This document shows positions 1 through 10,892 of a stretch of 64,000 nt of DNA, one piece after another; position 1 is the stretch's first letter; the number at the start of each line of letters is the position of its first letter. Both the position numbers and the translations under genes were made by a program. The stretch is from Todiramphus chloris collaris (lineage: Eukaryota; Chordata; Aves; Coraciiformes; Alcedinidae): contig JANVCC010000012.1 in the NCBI GenBank assembly GCA_025345505.1, forward strand, positions 11,749,845-11,813,844, written 5' to 3'. Below the pieces are notes generated by a model. The model worked only from the letters and a program-made list of their open reading frames with translations. It had not been told where the DNA came from and searched no databases.

Positions 1-547
1 ATCTAAAATGTTTACCTTTACTCTGAGTATCTTAAGCTATTAGGTAGCAGCTGAAAATCGTACAGTCAAAGTACACACTTTGTTTTTGGCATACATTTAT
101 CTACTCTTCATCATTTTCTGTCCATATCATAATTATTATAAGAAGAATTTAGTAGCATGTCCCTAAAGAAGTTATGAATTTGAGAGTTACTTCTTTGCAA
201 ACATGAAGATAAAAAAATGTGTAAAGACAAAATTACAAAAAGCAAATAAAGATTAAAAGCATTTATTTTTCTCTAAAAGATTCTAGCTGAGATAAACTTA
301 AATCTTTAACAGAACAGAGGTTTCCTGAAACAAAAGTCACATAAATACTATACTGATATAACACAATTATTTGCAATATTAAATTACCCAGAAATGTACT
401 GACATTATTCAACCATCACTAGAACAACTGTATTAATAAGATACCAAACTACTCTAGGTTCTTTTTGGTTTGCGATACACTACAAAAGCAAGAACTTAGA
501 AAAATTTAAAAGAAGGAAATTGAATTTCCAAATTAAATGAAACCTAC

Positions 548-842
548 TGTTGTGGGAGACCTCAGCTTGTCCAAGGGATTAAAATATGAGTCAGATAAAT
601 AACCTTGAATGAACATCTGTGTACCCTTGAGAAGGCCAGAAAGTCCTGAGAAAAGAACCACCACTTCACAGAGAAAGTTTATCAAAGTTAATTGTGGACA
701 GGTGGTCTTTGATTGGGCCAATCAGGTATGGGCATTTATTATTAGAAGAATTATAAAAGGGCTTGCAGCATTTAAAACATGAGCATTTGAGCCTTTGGGG
801 GAAAGAATCTGTCTCAACAATGATATGTTGAGCTATATGACA
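548..842 (+). mobile_element. Solo LTR of an avian ERV, copy 1 of a two-copy family
   Basis: The element begins TGTTGTGGGAG and ends GACA, so it has TG...CA ends. It is flanked by ACCTAC (542-547) and ACCCAC (843-848), a 6-bp target duplication with one mismatch. A CCAAT box (718-722) lies about 30 bp before a TATA box (TTATAAAAGG, 751-760), which sets the orientation and marks a Pol II promoter of LTR type. It matches 5488-5838 along its whole length but is shorter. No internal retroviral sequence adjoins it, so it is a solo LTR fossil. The 6-bp duplication favours an ERVK-like integrase; the family name is not known to me. Confidence 0.72.
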
Positions 843-848
843 ACCCAC

Positions 849-3800
849 TATGCAAATACTTAGTATTCACATTAAGAAATATTTTTGTGTATGTAGACAT
901 TTTAGCAGGTTACTATAAAACTTTTACAAGACCCTTCTTTCCCTTTACTAGTCTTACAGTTTCACACAAGTAGATCCTCTCATTAGATATGCTCCAAGCT
1001 ATGTGGTATGCCTACCACAGAGCTGGTCCATTAACAAACAGTTTGTTGTTAAATAATTCATTGTTATACGCTCATACTTAAACCTAAAGAGCAATCTGTG
1101 AGAGAACAGAGTATTATAAAGATTTTATTGCCCATAAAACAACCTGAAAATAACTTTTAGAAACCTGAAGAAGGATTCTGGAAAAAGATTACTTTCTTTG
1201 CATTTTATTGCTTCTTGGTGAATATCTTCTGTTTACTGTCTCCCTTTACTGAGGCACAGGATGACTGTTAAGTCTATTGTGCAAATACGTTGATGTGAAA
1301 CTCTGAATCTTGTTAGCCAACTGTCTTCATTCCTTTTTGTGTGGTGCCTCTAAATATGTGAACATAGCATCACTGAAAACATCTGGTTTGTAAACCCCAA
1401 CTCAACATTGAATTACTTATTACTCAAGGAATGAAATTTTGCACAGGTAATATAACCTACAACAGCTTTTGTGGTAATACAATTTTATCCAGGAATCAAT
1501 ACAGTCCTACAGATGGATGTGTTGTCCAGGGAGCAGAAGCTAAAAAAGAGGTCACATAATTTATTTTACCTTATTTTTCAGCCTGGAGTGCAGTTCTCAA
1601 GCTGATCTTTCTTAGAGGTAGTCGTGACACTTTCATCACTTAAACACCTTCCCTTTTTGTCAAAACACAGGACATGGCCTAACTACCCTTCGCAAGTTGA
1701 GCTGAATACGTGAATTACTGCAGCTAGTTATTTAGAATGTCTTTACTTTGCCCTATATCTCTTTGTATTCAGCCTTTGTAAAGCTGAAAGTTCTGTTTAT
1801 ATTCATCCACTTCAACTTTTATGTTTCACTTGAAAACCAAATCTATGAAACTACTAAATAATATATTTTATTATCTACATATATTCATACATTATCTGCA
1901 ATGAGAAGGAAACTTCTTTCAGATAGATTCAGTGTTCCAGGAAAAAGAGAACAAGATTCTACCTTATTTTGGACTGTATACTGTAATTTTTGAGATTTTG
2001 TATTTGGAGATGAGTATTTTCTGACCTTGCAAATACATGAAGTGGTCTAGATAATCTTCTTCTTTTTCACTTGAGTGGACACAGTAGAAGTACATCCAAA
2101 CAATTCTATTTAAAATGGTAGTATAATTTCACAAAAACTGAAGGCCTTGGCAGAATCAGAGTAGCAACTCAATCAGGACTTACATATACTTCAGTCACTC
2201 TGTTGTGGTCAAAATCACCAGTTGGTGATGCAGGTAGTGCTTTTCTCAGTGAATCAAAATTGAGTTTATTATTGAGACACATGCATTCCATTTTTTTTTT
2301 TTTTTTTTTTGGGACATTTAAACATCAGATAGAGAGCTGCAGTCACAGGAGCATGATATGGTCTGCCCTTCTAGAAAATAGTGCACTCCATCAGCACTTT
2401 CTTATGTTTCTGAGATATGGACACAGTAATAATACTGCTTAGCGAATTTCTGAGCTGTGAGCTCAGCTGAGGAAAATACTGAAAGGATATAAACAATAGT
2501 TGAAGATGAAGAATGTTGGCAAGAGGTTCAAAAAGGACAGAGAGACAATGGTAATACTTCAGACAGACACTTATTGATGTAATATAAGAAATGCAGCAAA
2601 ATGAAAACTGGATAAAAAAAGAACATAAATAAAATGGGAAATGAATGGTCCAAAGATTGTTGTAAATTAGGCCTAATTGTTGAACAAAATAGCGTGAAGG
2701 TGATTCATTCCTTTTTCCCTTTACTTTTTTGCAAAAGTGAGCTCAGGAATAATGTGAAAAAGGACAAAGTTTCATTTGAAATGTGATGCTTTCTGCTTCA
2801 CTGTCTCCATTCTCTATCTTTTTAAGCTTTTTTACTGAGACCAATAGTTGTGTACAACATCAATATGAGCTCATATGAGCTCTCAGCTATAAGCACTTCC
2901 AAAAAGAGCTATAAAAATGCCAAATCCTTGCCAGAAGCTTACTTAGACTAGCATAGGCCTATGTATTAGCATGGACCAGTGCACAGACTTTCTCATCTCT
3001 CAGCTGTGTGCACCATAAACTCTTAAATTACTTGTTTTCCTCATAGCTGCAGCTGTGGGGAATCTTTTTTTGCTGACATATAGGATTTTAGAGGATTTTA
3101 TAAGCTCGTTGAAATTAAATAGTAGTTGTTATGAATAGCTTTGATATGAAACTAGGGCTTGAAAGTAGGAGTTCAGTGTCTTGCAAAATATAAGTTTTCT
3201 GGTCAGGGTGCTCATGTGGTGACTATACATATGAAGAAGATAAGAGAGTTGATGTATAGGTAGGATGGTGCCAACACTGGAAAGATAGTAGTTCCCTTAA
3301 GAAGCAAGAAAGAAAAACTATTCATCAAGATCATATCTCTTGTATTAAAAAGCAGTGTGCCTGGCTTATGAGTTGTATGATTTGGGCAAGTCAAGGAGAG
3401 ACTATTTTAATCACTGATGTGAGGAATGAAAATGCTTACGGTTTGTTGTGTTCTGCTGTAGTTATATAAAAGGTATGCTCACAAGCAAAGACTTCTGAAG
3501 TATTTATGTTTGTCTCCTGTGATCACCATTTTTCCTTAGAATAAAAGTTCTTGTAATGGAGAGGAGGGACTCTGACCACTCAGCAACATGCAGTTTTCAG
3601 ACTTGGAAGAGAATCAGGATCCAAAGCAAAAACTGTTGCTACAGACTTGTGAGCTCAAAGTATCTTTGAATGTTTTCTTGTCTTCCACCTGAAAACTGTC
3701 AGAAAAGGCAACAATTTTCCCAACTTTTATTTTCTGAGGTCTTAAAATTAGTGTCAAAATCAGGAACATGCCCACGATTTTCTTACATTTCACTTCAAAT

Positions 3801-5487
3801 TTTAACAGGTCTAGCCTTCTTTATGATGACATAAGCTCTTGACAGAGTAAGAGACTCAAACTGAAAGTAATGAGTCCAAAAAAATCTGTTCAACTCTCCT
3901 GAAAACCTACTCCAGTTTAATTTAATAATACTTTTTCTTGATCTTTTTATTTCCAAATTTTGGTATGGATTTTGTAATCTTGCAATCAAAGCCACAAAAT
4001 GTAGTTAACTTTGTTGCACATGACCAGTTCATGTTAGGATTTGAACTTCTGGGCCCAAATTGATATAATGTGACCTCTCTAAAAAAAAGAAACAAAAATA
4101 TGTGGAAGAAGAGATTCTGTGAATCTTACTGTAGAGCTCAAATGCTAGCTTTCACATCTGATACTGAAACATACTTTAGAAAGTACATGTTTCTAATTTA
4201 TAGAAAAAAAATGTATCTCTCTCAAGCTTAGCTACTATAATGAAGGAACAGATACATTTATGTATTGACAACATTGAGTACTAAACTGATACACCCCCAA
4301 ATAACCACTGTAAACCTTTGTGAGGTTGCCAGTGACAGCCACATGCCTTTGATCATGGGTGGGTGATCAAATAGCACTGTCACACCATTCAGCATGTGTA
4401 AGTAGAGCTAGCGAAGTACAATGTTAAAGACATTCTGTCCTGTTGGTATTCAGTACCTGACTGTATCAGGAGAAACGTTTATTATTCTGCATATACATGC
4501 AAGCTCAGTGGAGTTTTTGTGAAGTTACACAGATGTGTCTGACTCATATATAATTTGTTTTTATACATGAATAAGAAAAAGCCACAGGATGACAAATTTT
4601 GTCCACTAACTGTAAACTCATAGCTGCATTACCTTCTACAAATTCTATTCACTGCTGTTTGTCATCTTTTTGTGTTCTTGCAAAGACTGATCAGTGAAAG
4701 CACTTCAGTGCATAATTCATCTTCAAGGCTGAAGACCTCTGAGAGCTCCAGACAGACAAGTGAGACCACGGCAGTCTCCTCAGTCTCTTCTTAGTGAATA
4801 ACAGAGAAATGAGGCAGAATACTTGTCTCAATACATACTCAGCCTTCCACCTCCTCACTGTGCTTTCACATTAATGGACTGTGTTGGTTAGCACCTGACA
4901 GAGTTTTTGTGCCCGAGAGGAATCTTTTGAAGAGTAATACAAAAACAGGGAAAAAACCAGAAAGAGTCTATGGACTGAGAGCAGACCTATTGACCTACAT
5001 GACAATAAAAAAGAACTTGAATTTATAGGGGACTTATCTGATAACTTTAAACATACAGATGAAGAGCTATTGTTCTCAAGATAGATATATAAACAAAATA
5101 AGGGCAGATGTCTAAATCTGAGGAGCTGTTATTTTGTATGCATAGAAATGGCCTTTGCTGAAGACAGAGAGTATCACTGACAGAGAGCAGAAGGATTCTT
5201 TCTGGTAGACCCAGGTGACGCTTCTGGCTGCCTGAAAACCATAGAAATTTAGAAATTAAAATAAATAAGGAGATTTAATGAAGGTCTAATATAGTTTTGT
5301 TTTATATTAAATAAAAAACAAAACATCTCACTGAAAGACCACATCTCATGTGTATGATATGAACGAGTCTGTAAGGTATAAATAAAATCACTACAAGTGT
5401 TTCTTTTGTAAAAGATCCACAAGGACAAGGCCCCAAAACCTGGCATATCAATGTCTTGAAAGTAAAGTGATCACAAAGAAAAGTATC
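849..5487. other. Unique AT-rich DNA without a recognisable gene
   Basis: This is intergenic or intronic sequence. No frame in it resembles a known protein; the longest are short frames of 60-80 codons. It holds a 20-base T run (2291-2310), a 16-bp perfect palindrome (2867-2882) and nothing recognisable as CR1 or LTR. Confidence 0.55.
2291..2310. repeat. Poly-T tract (20 T)
   Basis: This is an uninterrupted run of 20 T. No CR1 or other retroposon body adjoins it, so it is a simple repeat rather than the tail of a recognisable element. Confidence 0.9.
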
Positions 5488-5838
5488 TGTTGTGGGAGGC
5501 CTTGGTTTATCTGAGGGATTAGAAAGAGAATTAGATATCTAACCTTGAATGAATATCTGTGTACCCTTGAGGAGGCCAGAAAGTCCTGAAAAAAGAACCA
5601 CCAGTTCACAAATAGGGAAAGCTTATCAATGTTAATGGAAAGAAAGAAGCAGCACCCAACTGTGGACAGGTGGTCTTTGTTTAGGCCAATCAGGCATGGG
5701 GACTTGTTATTAGAAGGATTATAAAAGGGCTTGCAGCCACAATAGTTTGGAGCACTTGCAGCATGAGCATTTGAGCCTTTGGAGAAGGGGGAAGTGTGAG
5801 TTTGTCTCAACAATGACGTGTTGAGCTGTACCATAACA
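5488..5838 (+). mobile_element. Solo LTR of an avian ERV, copy 2 of a two-copy family
   Basis: It starts TGTTGTGGGAGG and ends CATAACA. Flanks are AGTATC (5482-5487) and AGGATC (5839-5844), again a 6-bp target duplication with one mismatch. It carries the CCAAT box (5686-5690) and TATA box (TATAAAAG, 5720-5727) seen in the copy at 548-842. Stretches such as GAATATCTGTGTACCCTTGA and AAAGGGCTTGCAG are nearly the same in both. Because the two copies have different target duplications, they are separate insertions and not the two ends of one provirus. The 128-codon minus-strand frame over this region is a chance frame in the LTR. Confidence 0.74.
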
Positions 5839-8800
5839 AGGATCTCAGAAAAAAAAGTCCCACACTTCTTCCTTTTCAGTGTAAGTAAATAAATAGAACA
5901 GAATAGAACTAAGAAAAAAAAAAAAAAGTTTTATCTTAAATGAATTATGGGAGATGCAGACATGTCAAAACCAATAGTACACTGTGTAATACTTGCAGAG
6001 GTACTGCCAGAAAAACTTCCAGGAAAGCATTTTCAAAACCTCAGAAATGTTCTTTACGAGGACTGAAGGGCTATGATAACATTAATGGAAATTAAGATAT
6101 GGAGATTAGTGTGTTTTCAACTTATTATAACTAGGTAATCAAAGTGTAACTTCCTGCTTGCAAAATATTATTATAATAGGTGGTTGGTCCTAAAATATCA
6201 GGACAAAACAAAAAAGAATTGGATGTTGAGACAGAAGAGTGACAGTAAATAGGCAGGCAGAACATAAATAAAGAAAGGCAAAGAACACAGCAAGAATAAT
6301 GGATAAAAAGCACAGTTCAGTGCAAATAAATATTAAAGATTGATCAGCCAGATGAATCCCTATCAGATCTCAGAACACATAAAATATAAAGTACAAAAAA
6401 ACCACACCACAATATAGAGAAAGTAACTACTTGTTCCACTGATGAATGATGAGAAATTGCAAAGGTAAAAATAAAATCAAATTACTGTCTCTACAGACTA
6501 GTAATGGGTCAGAATACTTATGTAATCCTTTGGATTTCCTAAAGTAATACAAGTATTCTGTATAGGAATATTTCAATCCTGCAATAGTCATATATCCAGC
6601 AATCTTACATAAGTAAAAGTGAAGAAACAGAGGGATAGTGGAACCAACAATAGAGTTGTGTCAATTATGGAAGAAGAATATATAAAAGAATGTTAATGTG
6701 TCCCAGACAAAAACAGACAGCTTGTGAAGTCTGCAATTTACCAGTATATTGGTATGGAGAAATCACCAGAGAAAACACAATGGTACTGACATTAGAACCC
6801 TCTTTTGATGAGAAAAATCAGGGCCAGCTGGGTTAGGTATATAGGAGCTGCCATAGACAATTAAATCAGTAATTCATTTGTTCTGCTATCTGGTCTTTGA
6901 CAGGGAGCAGCTTCAGTGCTTCAGACAATAGAGAAAAATATTTCAATATATACAAATCTTGAATGACCATTTCACTGAAGTTTATTCTCTGTCTCTATTG
7001 ATTAGATGTTGGCTTGTCATCTAGAGATTTAATCTTATGACAGTATTCAAGGAAACACTTGAACTATAATAGCAAATACTCAACTTTACTCACATCCATA
7101 TTTTTAGCTATAAACGTGCACAAAAATGTCTGCCAAAATCAAAACAGCTGCAGAGCTGGAAGGGAGAAATTTTACCCCAGGCATCAAAGTATTTTATTTT
7201 GCTTTTAAGGCTGGCTGAGAAGCTGTGAACACTCCCTGTACTTCAGCCTGTTGACTTACACACAGAAGTTCTGTGTTGGACCAGAAATAGCCACAGTTTA
7301 ATTAAAGTAATGTAAAATAAATCTTCCCCAAAAGCTTTAAGTAGCTATTTTTAAGCTCTGGTGACTACTTTGAAGCTGTCAAGTCATTTGAAATTCATTT
7401 GCTTGACCTTCCTAGTCCTTTTTCATCCTATACATAACATGGTTTTATATTTGCTATGTCCTCAGCCAGTCAAACAGAACACTTCTTTTTCAGTCCCATA
7501 TACCTTGACATCTCAACACAGAACAACTTAGAGGTCCCAAGCATGTCCTAAAGAAACTGCTGATGGTATCCATATGCCTGGGTCAGCACAGTGGTGTCCT
7601 CACCTAAACTGGTACCCTGAGATGGAAGTCTAAGTAGCTTTGGAGCAGCACTTCAGTAAAGCATTCTTATTTATTCCAGAACCTGTGTAGCATCTAGTTC
7701 TTATCCTTGTCTGGCTTGATGAACCAATCCCACATGGGATGGCTCAAATACTCCAAAAATGTAATAAGTATAAAACCATAGTATCCTGGCACAGAATATG
7801 ATTGTAAAGTGAAAAACCACTGAAGATGGGTCTTGATGTACTTAGATGTACACAGTTATCTTTCAGTGATCTCAGATTGTATATTAGACACAAATGCAAA
7901 CAGTATCCTGTTAGACTGTATGAACATTAAGAAGCTAGTGCATCCTAGGAAGTAAAATGACAGTATTCAAGGAAACATAGCATGGATTTTGTTTCTACAT
8001 CACCCGAATTGTGATAGACTCAAGATGCTTTTTTTCACTAAATATAGGTGCAAAGTTCTTTGCATTTGCTCAGTAGAGAAGCCACAGTGGATTCAGGAGA
8101 ATTTGCTAGAACAGTCCTTGTTATGGATGTTGGTGCTTGGGAATTTCTTAAAAAGGTCTTCATATTTTCACTAAAACAATAAAAGTTCATGAGAATCATG
8201 CAAATAAAAAAGGAAAGGTCTGATCAGCATGTTTTTTCTTTAAATCATGCAGAAAAACATGGAAAAATATAAAGAGAATATAGCAAATATAGGAAAAATA
8301 CTCTTTATTGACTCTTGTCTATTCTAGTATCCATCTGCTAATAGCAGATGCCAAATGAAGACTATAAAACTGAAGGAGGTATACAGAAATACACTTGCAG
8401 TCTCCTAAACACACAGTCATCAGCATAGAAATCTTCTGAACCAAAAGGTGTATTTAAATCACCATGTTTAATAACAATTATTGCAATTGAGAATATGTAT
8501 ATTTTACCTATTCTATTTCCCGGTTTCTACTCTCTTGTATGTTGAATAAAAACTTCAATAACAGCACTAACAACTGTAGGGCAAATAAAGAAAAAATAGA
8601 AGAAAGCATCCTCCACTGCAAATATTTCTAGGTCTGATTCATTAGATGCCTCTAAGTAAAAAAAAACCCAACTCAGTCCATTGATAATACTCTTTTACCT
8701 GTCTGAATTGCTTTATTCTTTGATTTAGATTCTCTGTCATTTTATTAGCCAAAGACTTACCAGACTAAGGAAATATTAGATACTTCTTACATTGGAACAT

Positions 8801-10026
8801 TACTAATGTAATAATAATAATAATAATATTTGTGGAATCTGTGCATTATGGAAATTACAGTAATGTAAAAAAAAAAAAAAATCACTAGAGGCAGTTTTAC
8901 CCATCAGAGAAAGTGTAAATAACTCCTCCTACTTTTACTTCCTGTCACTGAATGGAAGTGCGGGGAAGCATGTAAAAGCTGAACACTTGACATGCAGGTG
9001 GATCTTTTGTTTATATTACAATTTATACAGAAAGTCCCTTAGTTTAAATTTCTGATAGTTCAGATTCTTCCCTTTTTTACATTGGTCATGATGACAAGAA
9101 GATTATATGTCACAGTTCAGAGCTCTCTCATATCCCAACAAATCATGAAAGATGAGCATGGAGCTTGGTTATTTTGGAGAATAAATGTGTGAAATAAAAC
9201 ATTAGTTCACTCTTTCATGGTAATCACTGATAAGGAAGAATATATGCTAGGATATTTTGTGTCACAGACAAACTTCATTTCGCCTTTCAAGTACAACATT
9301 TTTTTTCATAACATTTTCATAACAGACAATCAATTTATTTTAGATATTAATGTTTAGAGGAACTGATGAAAGCATGCTTGAAAATCAGTTTGATTGTATT
9401 TATGGGCAAAACTGTATTCTAGTTTTTTAATCAATTATATCGTCAATTAATAAATATTTACTTCTAAAATTCCATTGATGTATAACAAATTCTCTCCCAA
9501 AATCTAGGGAAAAAACAAGCAGAGCCCCAATCCTCCTCTCCTCCACTATCAACGCTTCTCTTTTACCATCCCTCTTTTCCCAATATCCTCCCCTTTTCCT
9601 GCAAAATTGTACAATGGTACATCATTTGCATAAACCCATCTGCTGGACAAAGCAATCATAGGAGAAGCTGCCTGCTGTGAGAAAGATAGGCAGATGATAT
9701 TTCACCTCAGAAAATCCAAACAAATGATCATCCTGACAAAAAAAAATATAGAAAAAAACCTATGGAAAAATATATTTCAAATATTATTTTTTAAATATTA
9801 TTTTTTCAAAAGTAAAATATTTTACTAACACTTTCCAGTAATGGTTTAGTTTTCTTCATTCATTCTCTTTTCCTAAATAAAGTTGGAAAAAAGAAAAATG
9901 AATGGAAGGACTTTAAAAAAGGAAGAATAACTAATGATAGTTCCCCAGACAAATAGGAAGTTTTTCACAGAAGTAATAGTTTGGATGTATGAATCTAGTC
10001 AGGACATTGGAAAATATTTGTAGACC
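5839..10026. other. Unique AT-rich DNA without a recognisable gene
   Basis: No supported gene. It contains a 14-base A run (5914-5927), a TAA microsatellite (8809-8828), a 15-base A run (8867-8881), a 9-bp-stem hairpin (8332-8350) and a 21-base exact direct repeat (7037-7057 and 7957-7977). No CR1 or LTR was seen. Confidence 0.55.
8809..8828. repeat. (TAA)n microsatellite
   Basis: Six to seven perfect TAA units in a row. A 15-base A run follows at 8867-8881. Confidence 0.88.
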
Positions 10027-10520
10027 TGTTGTGGTTTATCCTCTGCTGGCAGCTAAACACCATGCAGCTCCTGAACCACTGATCCTCCCCCTCCACGCCC
10101 CCTCCTGTGGCATGGGAAGGAGAATTGGGAGAAAGTAAAAAATGTGAGACTCCGGGCATTGAGATAAGGACAGTTTAATAAAATACAAAGGGAGAAGAAA
10201 ACAACAGCAATAACACTAATGAAATTATATAAAAAACAAATAATAGAAACCAGGAAGGCTCTACCTGTGCCTAAGATACCAACTTTACCTGATCCATCTG
10301 CACTGAAGCTACATACTTCAAGCAAGTTTAAAACAGACATTCCCATGCTGGGCCAGCCATCCTCCTACTGATACCATACTGAATATGGTATTGAATATCC
10401 CTTGGCTGGCCCAGTTGATTATCCCAGATGTGGCCTCTTCCAGCTGCATTCCCCCCCCCACCCCCCCCCAACTCCTTGGGTCAGCATCTGTTATAATTAA
10501 CCTAAACCAAACCCAGGAAA
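10027..10520 (-). mobile_element. Solo ERV LTR, reverse orientation
   Basis: Read on the minus strand it starts TCCTGGGTTTGGTTTAGGTT and ends GATAAACCACAACA, the typical edges of a common avian LTR type. A minus-strand ATTAAA poly(A) signal (complement near 10174-10180) is followed by ACTGTCCTTATCTCAA, as in other members of this group. A G-rich run (plus-strand C runs near 10450-10470) lies in its 5' third. I saw no clear target duplication, so the high-coordinate edge is accurate to about 5 bp. No retroviral coding region adjoins it. The 97-codon minus-strand frame inside it is a chance frame. Confidence 0.72.
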
Positions 10521-10718
10521 AAATAATTTATATTTTGTTGAGATATTATTTTTTAATGTTTTTAATGTCAGATAAATGTTCTGCCTCATATTGACAGTTT
10601 AACTGATTAATCAGATAATCTTTTATTGAATTCCTCCACCTCAGTTTTCAACATTTACCTCTGCAGAGAAATAGCAGTGACACAAGTCGAGTGGCCTCAT
10701 CAGTATTACTATTATATA

Positions 10719-10892
10719 GTTGCCCAGAGAAGTTGCAGATGCCCCATCACTAGAAGTACTCAAGGCCAGGTTGGATGGGGCTTTGAGTAACCTGGTCTAG
10801 TGGAAGATGTCCCTGCCAATGGCAGAGGAGTTGAACTGGATGATATTTAAAGGTCCCTTCCAACTCATAATGTTCTATGAATCTGTGATTCT
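10719..10892 (+). mobile_element. CR1 LINE, 3' end fragment
   Basis: The sequence runs from TGCCCAGAGAAGTTGCAGAT through AGGCCAGGTTGGATGGGGCT and GGTCCCTTCCAACTC to the terminal TGTTCTATGAATCTGTGATT. This is the order of the end of CR1 ORF2 and its short 3' UTR. Only the last 170 bp or so are present, the usual 5' truncation of CR1. It lies about 200 bp from the LTR at 10027-10520. Confidence 0.92.

Noticed and set aside
4030-4060. GGATTTGAAC, like a reversed tRNA T-arm
   Set aside because: No matching acceptor, D-arm or anticodon stem can be drawn around it.
548-5838. One provirus bounded by the two related LTRs
   Set aside because: The target duplications differ at each copy and the 4.6 kb between them shows no retroviral coding sequence.
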